A DNA stretch of 64,000 nt from Alicyclobacillus fastidiosus (GCF_026651875.1 NZ_CP104067.1:1736001-1800000), one strand, 5' to 3'; positions 16,460-24,430 are shown, counted from the stretch's first letter. Notes: generated from the sequence alone by a model not told the origin. Translations and numbers: made by a program.

Positions 16460-16708
16460 CTATTTGTCTAATAACGTCGATATGGACTGAACTGCAAGCC
16501 CTGCATCTTCGCCGTCGGCTGCTACGGTGACTGTTTCTCCAGGTGAAATCATCAGTGCGATCAAACCCAAAACACTTTTCGCACTCGCTGTTTTATTCCC
16601 CTTTTCGATGTAGATGTCACTCGTAAACCGATGAGCTTCGCGAACGATTTGAGATGCTTCCTGATGCGTGATACTCGTTTGATGGACAGTCACTTTTTTG
16701 CGGAACAT
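16460..16708 (-). CDS. Crh-like HPr-family protein without the catalytic histidine motif
   Basis: 82-residue HPr fold. The regulatory serine is intact (AKSVLGLIAL, S45, equivalent to Ser46 phosphorylated by HPr kinase), and the helix HRFTSDIYIEKGNK closely resembles Crh. The PTS active-site motif G-[IL]-H-A-R-P-A is replaced by SITHQEA: gapless alignment puts Thr at the His15 position and Gln at Arg17. Crh of B. subtilis likewise lost His15 (Gln). It therefore probably works as a CcpA co-repressor or other regulator rather than a phosphocarrier. CTCTCC/GGAGAG ribosome site precedes the ATG. Monocistronic, convergent to nothing coding. Confidence 0.82.
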   Translation of the reverse strand: MFRKKVTVHQTSITHQEASQIVREAHRFTSDIYIEKGNKTASAKSVLGLIALMISPGETVTVAADGEDAGLAVQSISTLLDK

Positions 16709-16807
16709 TTCAACTCTCCTCCGTATGCATTGTGTTCCCTTACGATATTCGTAACGTTATGCGTATGGGACGGAATACTGAACAGTTGCTCGCTTGTTCA
16801 ATGATGA

Positions 16808-16966
16808 ACCACGAGCCCGCGGCGAGACTTAGGGGCCGCATTCCGTCGACTGCAGGGGGAAGTCATGCTGTACGCAGAGGACGGTGCTGAAATCGCAATC
16901 TACAATGGATGGCTAGAACAACCCCCGATGGCAGATGATCGCAAGGCGTTGGCACGGCACAAATAA
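16808..16966 (+). pseudogene. Orphan C-terminal fragment (DUF3231-like)
   Basis: An open stretch reading AAFRRLQGEV, then MLYAEDGAEIAIYNGWLEQP, PMADDRKALARHK. From memory this resembles the end of DUF3231 ferritin-like proteins of Bacilli (YAEDG..I..NGW.EQPP..DRKAL). There is no start or upstream part, so it looks like the tail of a deleted gene, although ATG 16865 would give a 33-residue peptide. Confidence 0.4.
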
Positions 16967-17021
16967 CAATGTAAGACTTCGACATATGGGATGAACCAAC
17001 ATATATATGGGGGGATTACAC

Positions 17022-17081
17022 TTGAGAGCCTACGTATATATGGTCGCTAACCGCTTAAAAGGCTTAGACATGACAGTCTAA
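17022..17081 (+). CDS. Possible 19-residue peptide overlapping a terminator
   Basis: TTG 17022 after GGGGGGA (17009-17015) opens a 19-codon frame (LRAYVYMVANRLKGLDMTV). Its last codons are the left arm, loop and right arm of the hairpin at 17058-17087. Translation would therefore interfere with hairpin formation. It may be a leader peptide or chance. Confidence 0.25.
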   Translation: MRAYVYMVANRLKGLDMTV

Positions 17082-17087
17082 GCCTTT
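17058..17087. terminator. Bidirectional terminator
   Basis: AAAGGCTTAGAC and GTCTAAGCCTTT pair perfectly over 12 bp around ATGACA, and read as A/T-flanked on both strands. It ends the leftward small gene at 17098 and anything transcribed rightward. Confidence 0.85.
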
Positions 17088-17097
17088 CACTCATGGT

Positions 17098-17229
17098 TTA
17101 CTTTTCATTTGGTTTATCTTTTGCACGTTTGTTCTTAGGTTTCTGGTCGGTGAAACTGCTTACGTTCATCTCATTAGCGGTATAGTCCAACTGCTTTTGC
17201 ATATGAGATTTGTTAGGTAACTTTGTCAC
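17098..17229 (-). CDS. Small basic hydrophilic protein (43 aa)
   Basis: GTG 17229 follows a textbook GGAGGTGATC ribosome site. The product is MTKLPNKSHMQKQLDYTANE, then MNVSSFTDQK and PKNKRAKDKPNEK: hydrophilic, Lys/Asn/Gln-rich, no aromatic core, and it ends at a strong terminator. The composition resembles minor small acid-soluble or Tlp-type spore peptides, but that is inference. No family recognised. Confidence 0.65.
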   Translation of the reverse strand: MTKLPNKSHMQKQLDYTANEMNVSSFTDQKPKNKRAKDKPNEK

Positions 17230-17288
17230 ATTGATCACCTCCAATGGGATTTAAAATACCCCATTGAAAAAAAGCGATGCTGATACTG

Positions 17289-17312
17289 AGCCGTCCTTCG
17301 GGGCGGCTTTTT
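17289..17312 (+). terminator. Strong terminator with no obvious gene before it
   Basis: AGCCGTCC, TTCG tetraloop, GGGCGGCT, TTTT. No rightward gene ends here, so a small RNA between 17230 and 17288 or a longer untranslated transcript may end at it. Bases 17313-17756 hold no supported gene. Confidence 0.7.
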
Positions 17313-17756
17313 GTTTGAAAGGTGGGATTCAAGCTACACCACCTCATTCGTATCTCCTGGTTACCATTTTATGATCAATCTGGACTGATGTATCAGCAAA
17401 GCCGCATCGTACGGACCGATAATATTTCCTGAAACGTAAATGAATTGCGGGGAAACAGAATACATTGTGTGTCAGTAGCGCGATGGTGGGGAGGTCGCAC
17501 GATGCCGCGTCTACATATCGCTAGGATTCGCGGAGATCTCAGTTCTGACGCCTTTTATTTCCCGCTTCATGTGAATCGTTTGTTTCCTGCCGAGGAAGAG
17601 GAGAACGAATTGGACCACAGTCGCAGAAGGGATTAGAAGTCGAAGCAGGATGAAAAAGAATGAACTGACATAACCGACGGCTTTGTACGGTAAAATATGG
17701 GGCCGAAGGGCGAAGTGGTTTCGCAAAGGTAGGTTTGGGGAAGAGGGGATATTAGA

Positions 17757-18593
17757 ATGGCCGGAATTCGCCAGGTAATCAGTACGTTGACTCAAGATGG
17801 CAAAGAACTGATGGGGCCAAATGTGCTTGCCTATCACTATCCGGATAACACCATTATGAATGGATCTCTGTTGACAGTGGAAAGCAATCACTTTGCGGTA
17901 CTGAAATCTCGTGGCGCAATCATGGATGTCTACGAGACGGGCCAGTATACCATCAAGACGCCGGATCGGCCGATCATCGGCACGTTCCAACAGGCATTTT
18001 TCGGAGGCAATAGTCCCTGGCAGTACGAGGTCATCTACATCAATCGCGCCAAGCTCATTCTCGAAGTCGAGGGGATCGCCTATTCACGTGAAATGGCCGA
18101 AATGGGCTACCACGTCAGTTGTTATGTCCATGTAGACACGAAAGACGATGCGTTGAGATTGGTACAACACATGCCAATGGCGGGGCATTACGTGACCATG
18201 AAAGAGGTTGACGCCTATGCTGGACCCGTGATTGAGCAGTCGATTAATAAAATTGTCCAGTTGACCGAACTCGAGCGCGTGAACGAAAAAATGCCTGACA
18301 TTATCGAATTGGTTAAAGACCATTTGCAGGACTTCCTCTCCGTCTACGGATTGACGCTCAATGATGTAAAAGCACTGGTATTTCCCAAGGATGAGCGAAT
18401 GAAGGAATTGATTTCATTGCGTGCATTCGGACTCTCCGAACTGGATGCGGTACGGTATTACACAGCGATGGTGATGGCGCAGCGCGGCATTGTGTCGGCA
18501 CCGAACATGGCGGTTGGCAAGCCATATTATATTGGAAATCCACAAATGAGTCTGGACGCTGCGGGGGGCACTGTGAATGGGCCGACTAAGTAA
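17757..18593 (+). CDS. SPFH/Band-7 domain protein
   Basis: 278-residue SPFH-domain protein of the virion-core/YdjI type. N-terminal residues ~25-230 form the SPFH fold (LAYHYPDNTIMNGSLLTVES, NHFAVLKSRGAIMDVYETGQ, YTIKTPDRPIIGTF). This subgroup lacks a membrane segment and binds the membrane through partners. In B. subtilis ydjI lies with ydjGH and pspA-type membrane-stress genes. Here the C-terminal part carries no zinc ribbon, and the downstream gene overlaps it by 17 bases, so the two proteins should act together. Ribosome site AGAGGGG at 17738. Confidence 0.85.
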   Translation: MAGIRQVISTLTQDGKELMGPNVLAYHYPDNTIMNGSLLTVESNHFAVLKSRGAIMDVYETGQYTIKTPDRPIIGTFQQAFFGGNSPWQYEVIYINRAKLILEVEGIAYSREMAEMGYHVSCYVHVDTKDDALRLVQHMPMAGHYVTMKEVDAYAGPVIEQSINKIVQLTELERVNEKMPDIIELVKDHLQDFLSVYGLTLNDVKALVFPKDERMKELISLRAFGLSELDAVRYYTAMVMAQRGIVSAPNMAVGKPYYIGNPQMSLDAAGGTVNGPTK

Positions 18594-19092
18594 GTACGGC
18601 ATCGCACTGGCGCCATCGGGCGTTATTAGTGGATTGCTCAAGGGCATACTGGATCTCTGGAGCTACGATTACAAGAATCCTGCAAACGCTTTTCGGGATC
18701 AAAGTATTCAACTGCGAAATCTGTGTGACGATGCTTTGGCGCAATACACCACGCAATTGCAAACTGAACTTTATGGACTGCGTCAAAATCTGCCACAGCC
18801 GACACGGGAAAACCCATATCCAGCGATGGAAGGAATCGAGGCGGTTAAAGCTCTGGAGCGCTATATTCGAGAAATTGAAGCACTACGCGTACAAGTTCGA
18901 TCCGCCGTCAGTCCTCCGAACGAATTTGTAAAACGCAGTCAAGCGGAAAACGAGCAGTTCTTGGGGGAACTCGTCGAAGTGGATCGCGAATTGCTTCAGG
19001 CACTATGCGTGATTGACGAAGACGTGATCGTCGAGGTTCGCCGTATCCTGCAGAGGCGGATGGACAGAGTACGAGCATTCGTAGCCAGTTAA
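18577..19092 (+). CDS. Uncharacterised partner of the SPFH protein
   Basis: 171 residues, overlapping the SPFH gene end by 17 bases. After a short, mildly hydrophobic Gly-rich start (IALAPSGVISGLLKGILDLW) it is helical and charged (EGIEAVKALERYIREIEALR, AENEQFLGELVEVDRELLQA), consistent with a coiled coil. No domain is recognised. Translational coupling suggests it is a dedicated partner, possibly the membrane or protein adaptor for the SPFH scaffold. Confidence 0.75.
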   Translation: MGRLSKYGIALAPSGVISGLLKGILDLWSYDYKNPANAFRDQSIQLRNLCDDALAQYTTQLQTELYGLRQNLPQPTRENPYPAMEGIEAVKALERYIREIEALRVQVRSAVSPPNEFVKRSQAENEQFLGELVEVDRELLQALCVIDEDVIVEVRRILQRRMDRVRAFVAS

Positions 19093-19211
19093 CACAGCTT
19101 TCCGCCACTGTAGTGCTCGTTTTTCGCACTGATAGTCCTTATGATCGAATTCGGGGTCTCTCGCATTTTGGAAAAATGGCCGAATGACTAGGGATTTCGT
19201 TATTAGGTATT

Positions 19212-19220
19212 CATACCCTA
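19212..19220 (+). promoter_or_regulatory. Sigma-K-like -10 element before the coat gene
   Basis: CATACCCTA fits the sigma-K -10 pattern CATA-N3-TA and lies 32 bases before the coat-gene ATG. A matching AC -35 at the right distance is not clear. Confidence 0.45.
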
Positions 19221-19252
19221 TGGTATCTTCCGAAAAGGGGCGAATATCCAAA

Positions 19253-19741
19253 ATGACTGAACTACCTGGTGGACATAAGTACCCATATGGAAAGAGCTAT
19301 GTTCCGCATAAGTATTCACACGAATATGAATCTCCCTCTACTCCAGAACCAGAAGAATCGGATTGGGAACACTATGATGTAGAGTCGCAATCGGTCTCTG
19401 TCCAGCCAAAGATGAGCTATGTCCAGTATGGAACGAGCATGCACAAATCCGTGAAGAAAAGCAAAAAGATGAAGAAAGCATACCATCCAGCTTATATGGT
19501 TTCACATCCGGCACCGCATGCGATGCTTCACAAATGTGCACCTATCGTCTGTGACCCACAATACGTCGTTCGAAATTGCTACGTCCCACGTGAAGTTCCC
19601 GTGATCCATCCAATTGTGAATGTGCAACGCCACGTGATTGTGAACGTGCCACGACACTACTACCAGCCAATGACCAAACATGAAGTCGTCGATCCCGGCT
19701 GCCCCGGTGGTCACACACACGGACCAGACTGTGGATGTTGA
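19253..19741 (+). CDS. CotD-like spore coat protein
   Basis: 162 residues. The N-terminal half is Tyr/Pro/Ser/Lys-rich (KYPYGKSYVPHKYSHEYESP, KSVKKSKKMKKAYHPAYMVS). The C-terminal half is the CotD pattern: CAPIVCDPQYVVRNCYVP, VIHPIVNVQRHVIVNVPRHY and a Cys/His/Gly end (GCPGGHTHGPDCGC). CotD proteins belong to the inner spore coat and are made in the mother cell; the sigma-K-like -10 fits. ATG 19253 follows AAAGGGG at some distance; an upstream in-frame ATG (19184) would lie before the putative promoter. Cys and Tyr suggest cross-linking. Confidence 0.75.
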   Translation: MTELPGGHKYPYGKSYVPHKYSHEYESPSTPEPEESDWEHYDVESQSVSVQPKMSYVQYGTSMHKSVKKSKKMKKAYHPAYMVSHPAPHAMLHKCAPIVCDPQYVVRNCYVPREVPVIHPIVNVQRHVIVNVPRHYYQPMTKHEVVDPGCPGGHTHGPDCGC

Positions 19742-19790
19742 AATGTTTGTTCAGGGGCAAATCCCAAACCACCCTCGGTAAAAGTTCAAA

Positions 19791-19829
19791 AAAGCCCTCC
19801 ACTGACTCATTCAGTGAGGGGGCTTTCCT
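19791..19829 (+). terminator. Terminator of the coat gene
   Basis: AAAGCCCTCCACTGA, loop CTCAT, TCAGTGAGGGGGCTTT, then CCTTTTT. Strong stem. Confidence 0.85.
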
Positions 19830-20040
19830 TTTTGCGCTTGAGGGAGATTCTCACGTCGTCATACCGACCTGCGATAACGGACGAGCGGTATTCGAATTTC
19901 TACGATTCAAGTTCGGGTACGAAGGGGGGCGGGGAATTTTACATCTCTACCTGAACGTTCATTTGAGCCTCAAACATGAACCTCAACCCCTGAACAAAGA
20001 TATATATAAAGTACCTTTTGAAGAAGAGGAAGAGACTTAT

Positions 20041-20214
20041 ATGAAGTCAACGGGAGTCATCCGAAAAACAGACGTACTTCCGGTGGAATTGCGCCGGACG
20101 CTTGCGGTCACAGCGTGGGACCGATTCGAAATATTCACCGATGGAGAAACCATCATCTTGAGCAAGTACGATGCCGCCTGTACCTTTTGCGCGAAACTCC
20201 TCTCCCGCTCTTAA
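20041..20214 (+). CDS. AbrB-family protein with deleted DNA-binding loop, truncated
   Basis: 57 residues aligning to the N-terminal swapped-hairpin domain of AbrB: MKSTGVIRKTD then VLPVELRRTL, EIFTDGETIILSKYDAACTF. Compared with AbrB (MKSTGIVRKVDELGRVVIPI), five residues (E-L-G-R-V) are missing exactly in the loop that contacts DNA, including the conserved Gly-Arg. The C-terminal zinc-ribbon type continuation (CTFC...) stops after a few residues. It is preceded by a run GAAGAGGAAGAG as ribosome site and AT-rich promoter-like sequence (ATATATATAAAG). It may be a decaying gene or a dominant-negative partner for full-length AbrB. Confidence 0.7.
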   Translation: MKSTGVIRKTDVLPVELRRTLAVTAWDRFEIFTDGETIILSKYDAACTFCAKLLSRS

Positions 20215-20490
20215 TTTGGGCAAGATGCGATACGTCATCCGACGTTGGTGTTCCACGTTGTTAGCTGGGTGCGCATTTGCGGGTACCTGTGGCGGTCGAT
20301 GAACAAGAGCGACTGTGGTCATCGGGGACAAAAGTAATATCAGACCCTGGTGACGGGACGGTGGGGAACGGCCCAAACGTTGACGGGCGCGGTGGCGATA
20401 CATAAAACGCATAAAACGTGGTACGTGTGTCCTGAACGATGCGAGATCTAAGGCATAACATGATCTCATGTGGTACAGGAAGGAGGGGCC

Positions 20491-20694
20491 ATGGAACGAC
20501 AAATATCTTTTGATCATCACATACGGGATACTGCAGTTGTGTTTTTTACCATTTTTCTGATCATCAACGCGTTACCGGAAAGTGATTTTAAAGAAAGATG
20601 CAAATGTACTTCGATTCTGTTCTGTACCGTGAGAGTGATCCTAGCTGTTCTCATCCTGCTTCCGGCAGAACAGCATGAGGATTTATCGCACTAG
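20491..20694 (+). CDS. Small membrane protein (67 aa)
   Basis: ATG 20491 follows AGGAAGGAGGGG, a very strong ribosome site. Two hydrophobic stretches (TAVVFFTIFLIINALP, SILFCTVRVILAVLILLP) separated by a charged Cys-containing loop (DFKERCKC). No family recognised. Stands alone before the leftward aminotransferase gene. Confidence 0.6.
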   Translation: MERQISFDHHIRDTAVVFFTIFLIINALPESDFKERCKCTSILFCTVRVILAVLILLPAEQHEDLSH

Positions 20695-20817
20695 TAGTCT
20701 ACGTCGAAACACTAATTATGTGCCATAAATGGACGATTAGGAAGGGGGAAGTACACAAAGAAATCACCGCTCATTTTTAAGCCGTCAAATACTCGCCAGA
20801 AGTCGAAACAAAAGCAA

Positions 20818-21993
20818 CTAGCGCGCCATCTGAATTGCGTCACACAAGTAATCAATTCCCTGCTTGAAGTCTTCATATTTACACGTCATGGAGATTCTTA
20901 TAAAGCCGTCACCGGTATCTCCAAATCCTATACCTGGTGCGACCAGCACACCATATTTGTCGAGGAGCATATCGGAGAACTCCTCACAACTCGTGCCTTT
21001 CGGGACAGGTACCCACAAATAAATGGCACCAGCCGGTTTATCAACCGACCAGTTAATTTGCGCAAATTTGTCCAGGGCATAATCTCGCTTTCTCTGATAA
21101 TCGGCACGTTGCTGCGCCAGGAAACTGGTTGGCCAAATGTCTTTTAAGGCGGTTACGCCAGCCCACTGAATAGCGGGGAACATACCTGTGTGAGCCTCCG
21201 CGTGGAATTCGACTAAAGAGCCAACGACATGCCGATTCCCGACGGCGAACGCAAGTCTCCAACCCGACATGTTGAATGCCTTCGAGAAGGTGAAAAGCTC
21301 GATACCGATGTCTTTCGCCCCCTCATATTCAAGAAAACTTGGCGCATGGTTTCCGTCAAATGTCAGTTCTGAGAACGCATTATCGTAACAAACGATGACA
21401 TTGTGTTCTTTCGCAAAAGCGATGACCTCTTTCATGAACTCCGGCGGTGCCATGGCACCCGTAGGGTTGTGCGGATAGTTTAGAAACAATAGTCTAGCTC
21501 GCTTTAGGATGAACAGCGGGATATTATCCAGTTTGGGTAAGTAATGATTCTCTTTACGCAGTGGCAGGCGATAAATGTCGGCACCGGCCATATACGCTCC
21601 GTCGTGGTATGTCGGGAAGGAGGGGTCAGGAATAAGTGCAACGTCCCTCTGCCCCAGGTAGGTGAGTGAAATGTCGAATAACCCTTCTTTGGAACCGAGA
21701 AGTGTGTGTACTTCCGTATCCGGATCGATATCCACTCCAAAGCGTACACGATACCAATTTGCAATTTCTTGACGGAATTCGTTAATTCCTCGGGTAGGTG
21801 CATAGTGACTGTTTTCGGTGATCTGTGAGGCTCTTTGAAGTGCCCAAACCACTTCTGCAGGGGGAGCGCCACTTGGATTCGCCGTGCCACAGTCAATGAT
21901 GTTCTTACCGTTCTGCCTGGCTTGATTCTTTCGTTCCTCTAATCGTCGGAAAATATTCGGCGGTAGATACTCAATCTTAGTGGACTTGAACAT
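20818..21993 (-). CDS. Aminotransferase class I/II, LL-diaminopimelate aminotransferase-like
   Basis: 391-residue PLP enzyme. The internal aldimine lysine is K238 in TFSKAFNMSGWRLAFAVG, with the following Arg; other signatures are NYPHNPTGAMAPPEF (substrate/PLP Asn), YDNAFSEL (Asp-Tyr pair) and the terminal FIRISMTC arginine that binds the substrate carboxylate. Overall it is closest to the DapL/YugH-like group of aspartate-type aminotransferases. ATG 21993 follows AGGGGGT; a longer open frame to 22017 has no site. Monocistronic. The amino donor and acceptor cannot be fixed from sequence. Confidence 0.88.
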   Translation of the reverse strand: MFKSTKIEYLPPNIFRRLEERKNQARQNGKNIIDCGTANPSGAPPAEVVWALQRASQITENSHYAPTRGINEFRQEIANWYRVRFGVDIDPDTEVHTLLGSKEGLFDISLTYLGQRDVALIPDPSFPTYHDGAYMAGADIYRLPLRKENHYLPKLDNIPLFILKRARLLFLNYPHNPTGAMAPPEFMKEVIAFAKEHNVIVCYDNAFSELTFDGNHAPSFLEYEGAKDIGIELFTFSKAFNMSGWRLAFAVGNRHVVGSLVEFHAEAHTGMFPAIQWAGVTALKDIWPTSFLAQQRADYQRKRDYALDKFAQINWSVDKPAGAIYLWVPVPKGTSCEEFSDMLLDKYGVLVAPGIGFGDTGDGFIRISMTCKYEDFKQGIDYLCDAIQMAR

Positions 21994-22271
21994 CTGAAAG
22001 ATGACCCCCTGGTGCAAGTAAGCAAAGCATCACGGATATTCTCTCTACAAATTCGTTGGTTTATCCCTCTACTGCTCATTCCACTTTAGTGCACTTCGAC
22101 TTTGGGAAAGGCGAGGAATCATCGCCGGCGGCTAATAGCACCGTAACCTCGAGCGCTCTGATTGACGTGGATCTCAAGGTTGATCAAGACCTTCGCTATC
22201 CAGTTTTGTCCAGATTTTTGTTTCACATTTAGTTGCACACTATTTGTTATGAACATGGGGAGAAGGAAGGG

Positions 22272-22433
22272 ATGATGGTGGGTCCAGAAATGATGTCCTG
22301 GTTTACGGGGATGGAAAATGACGCCATTTATCGCGAGTGTATGATCGCAGGGACATTTTTTGGCATATGGTACTGGGACAGATTCCTAAACCGTGTTCAT
22401 GAAAATGAAAATATACGTGATCGAATAGAATAA
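22272..22433 (+). CDS. Small hypothetical protein (53 aa)
   Basis: ATG 22272 follows GGAGAAGGAAGGG. The product is Met/Trp/Glu-rich (MMVGPEMMSWFTGMENDAIY, RECMIAGTFFGIWYWDRFLN) with one weakly hydrophobic aromatic segment and a charged tail. It is closed by a strong terminator six bases past the stop, so it is very likely a real single gene. Family not recognised. Confidence 0.65.
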   Translation: MMVGPEMMSWFTGMENDAIYRECMIAGTFFGIWYWDRFLNRVHENENIRDRIE

Positions 22434-22439
22434 CCGTTA

Positions 22440-22464
22440 AGCACCCCGCACCGGGGTGCTTTTC
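22440..22464 (+). terminator. Terminator of the 53-aa gene
   Basis: AGCACCCCG, CA, CCGGGGTGCT, TTT. Confidence 0.85.
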
Positions 22465-22471
22465 AATCGTC

Positions 22472-22576
22472 CTATTCACGGCTCCTCCCTTTGTTTTTGA
22501 AGTACATACTTAAGTAAACTAAGGGCGCTGCCACAATCACAATGCCGCCTACACCCCAAATCCAATCAGCGCTCAT
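22472..22576 (-). CDS. Small single-helix membrane protein (34 aa)
   Basis: ATG 22576 follows AAGGAGGGAG. Product: MSADWIWGVGGIVIVAAPLV, then YLSMYFKNKGRSRE: one membrane helix and a basic C-terminal tail, the topology of many regulatory mini-proteins of Bacilli. It is convergent with the 53-aa gene, and their ends share the terminator region. No family recognised. Bases 22577-23060 upstream of it hold no supported gene. Confidence 0.6.
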   Translation of the reverse strand: MSADWIWGVGGIVIVAAPLVYLSMYFKNKGRSRE

Positions 22577-23060
22577 TAAACTCCCTCCTTGGGTCATCTT
22601 CACGGATATCATTTGCGATTTCTAAATATATATCCGAATAGTAACTTAACAGCCAAATAAAGTGGTTTGATGGAATGCACTTTCGAGGGAGCCCGGTTGT
22701 CTTCAAGACCCAATCGATGCCCCGCTGGAGGATTTACTTGATTGGTTGGGATATCGTACATTCTGTTTCGGTCTCGAGGGAAGCATATTCGGAAACCGGG
22801 TATTCATGCAGTGGCAGAGTATTCGTCGGGGACGGGGGATAGCGCCTGTGACTGAATCCCGTTTTCAAACCGCCAGTGCTACCCCTCGGTTAATACAGAA
22901 TAGTCTGTCTTCTATCTGCGTGGCACCGGCAAGAGCCTATATCATGTGAGAAAACGGTGATGAAGAATGACACGATTGCATTTTGAATTACTGCCCGTGC
23001 TTGTGCAAGTCCATTCGAGTCCCGAGTGGCAGCCTGATTCCCTGCAAATCGGTACGTAAT

Positions 23061-23092
23061 GAAAAAGGCCCATGCAGAACAGAACATGGACC
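23061..23092 (-). terminator. Terminator of the DoxX-like gene
   Basis: On this strand GGTCCATG, ten-base loop, CATGGGCC, TTTTT, eleven bases past the stop. Confidence 0.85.
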
Positions 23093-23103
23093 TAAATCGT
23101 CAA

Positions 23104-24243
23104 TTAAAGCTTGTAGCCGTTCTCTACATGAACCTTTTGGGCATTTACTTCTAATTCCGACCAGAGACCAATTTTACCCCACGCAGCCCAGCGATTTGCA
23201 ATAAAATAATCGAGCGTCCACTTGTCATATAGCGCACTAAACTGTTCGAGCCCCCAAATTGCAGCGAAGACAAAAGCATATATGATTGCAGTTCCAATGT
23301 CTGTTGCTCCTGATGTATAAGGCCCTCCAAAACCCTCTCCAACAGCCCAAATGGTGATCGACAGCAGAATTCCTATTGCGTACAGTAATTTTCGAGCAAA
23401 CCCAAATAGCAAGGAAATCGCCATGAGTGTCTCGAGAACGGCTACAGTGTAGACGAAGAAATGCGGATGCTCCTTCGTTGCAGTTGCCCAAAAGTGGAAC
23501 CATGGGTATAAGAGCTTTGGCTGACCTTGGCCTGCCATTTTTATGTCCATCACGAATTGGGAGCTAAATCCAGGTAGCCATTTCATAATTGCGTCGACTA
23601 ACCAAACAAGTCCAAACACAATACTGAAGACGCGTACTCGTATCGCCAATCTCGCTCCACTCACCATAGATTTTCCTTTTGATAGAGTTTCGGATTTTCT
23701 ATTTTCCACCTGAAGTGCGGTTTCAGGATGATAAATACGCCGAAGCATGACGCACCAGGTGCATACGAACAATGCAGTCAACACTGTGATCACAATATAC
23801 AATCCTGCTTGCGGCATCATTGAGCCTAGCATCGTGCCCATCAGACCACCCATGACTCCAGCCACCATGCCATCCAACGCAGCCATGCCTCGAAACGGCA
23901 ATCCAATCAGCAATCCGAATAGAATACCGATGACCAAACCAGTCACGTAGGCTGCGGATAGTTGATTTTCCATCACTCCACCGAGAGCAGTACAGACGGA
24001 CATCGTCGCAATCATTCCTAGAGTCATTGGGACAGAATGGCGAAATCTTTGGTGTTCACTCAACTCGCCTAATTGACTCTGTTTTTTCCATAGCGTGAAC
24101 ACAATGTGCAACACCATCGCAGCACAAATAGCCAAAATGACCATTGCAAAGTACCCCGATATACCAGCAGACATCGGCGTGTGTCCGGCTCCATGTCCCA
24201 TGTTCATTTTCATGGAGCTCGACATTCCTGTGCTCATGTTCAT
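23104..24243 (-). CDS. Met/His-rich DoxX-like membrane protein of the copper cluster
   Basis: 379 residues in two parts. The N-terminus is Met/His/Ser-rich (STGMSSSMKMNMGHGAGHTP), followed by several helices with Gly/Met-rich stretches (GMVAGVMGGLMGTMLGSMMP). From ~residue 200 it is a DoxX/TQO-subunit-type four-helix domain (VRVFSIVFGLVWLVDAIMKW, LETLMAISLLFGFARKLLYA). Divergent from copZ-csoR-copA, which with the methionine-rich start argues for copper binding or membrane copper handling. Whether this is one natural fusion or a copper-specific branch of DoxX is not known. Terminator follows. Confidence 0.75.
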   Translation of the reverse strand: MNMSTGMSSSMKMNMGHGAGHTPMSAGISGYFAMVILAICAAMVLHIVFTLWKKQSQLGELSEHQRFRHSVPMTLGMIATMSVCTALGGVMENQLSAAYVTGLVIGILFGLLIGLPFRGMAALDGMVAGVMGGLMGTMLGSMMPQAGLYIVITVLTALFVCTWCVMLRRIYHPETALQVENRKSETLSKGKSMVSGARLAIRVRVFSIVFGLVWLVDAIMKWLPGFSSQFVMDIKMAGQGQPKLLYPWFHFWATATKEHPHFFVYTVAVLETLMAISLLFGFARKLLYAIGILLSITIWAVGEGFGGPYTSGATDIGTAIIYAFVFAAIWGLEQFSALYDKWTLDYFIANRWAAWGKIGLWSELEVNAQKVHVENGYKL

Positions 24244-24270
24244 TTTCTCCCCAAATCTCGTATTTGCGTA

Positions 24271-24296
24271 TCGACTATCGCGTTATCGATAATCGA
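24271..24296. promoter_or_regulatory. Inverted repeat before the DoxX-like gene (candidate operator)
   Basis: TCGACTATCG, six bases, CGATAATCGA: 10-bp arms with one mismatch, 28 bases upstream of the DoxX-like start on the other strand. Unlike the CsoR-type sites nearby, so a different regulator is likely. Confidence 0.4.
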
Positions 24297-24399
24297 CATA
24301 TGTACAGCACGATCCATTGTCTGTCCTGGATCACACCTTTATTGTACGAACTCAAGATGAAACTGTCAGTGACCCTTTTGGGCTATTTCCCGGAGCCCA

Positions 24400-24430
24400 T
24401 TGATCATGTACGGTACAGAGGTATAGTATG
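24400..24430 (+). promoter_or_regulatory. copZ promoter overlapping a CsoR-like operator
   Basis: TTGATC (24400-24405), 16 bases, TATAGT (24422-24427). The spacer and -10 contain TACGGTACAGAGGTATAG, which shares TAC[AG]GAGGTAT[AG]G with the site at 25164. Binding of apo-CsoR here would block RNA polymerase and be relieved by Cu(I). Confidence 0.5.

Noticed and set aside
17511-17700. Leftward frame with a membrane-like segment (YVSSFFFILLRLLIP)
   Set aside because: No ATG, GTG or TTG in a useful position and no ribosome site; it overlaps the presumed promoter region of the SPFH gene.
22577-23060. Possible genes in this ~480-base gap, including a frame ending at 22949 (LLDWLGYRTFCFGLEG)
   Set aside because: No ribosome site, no family likeness and mixed composition; left as gene-free.
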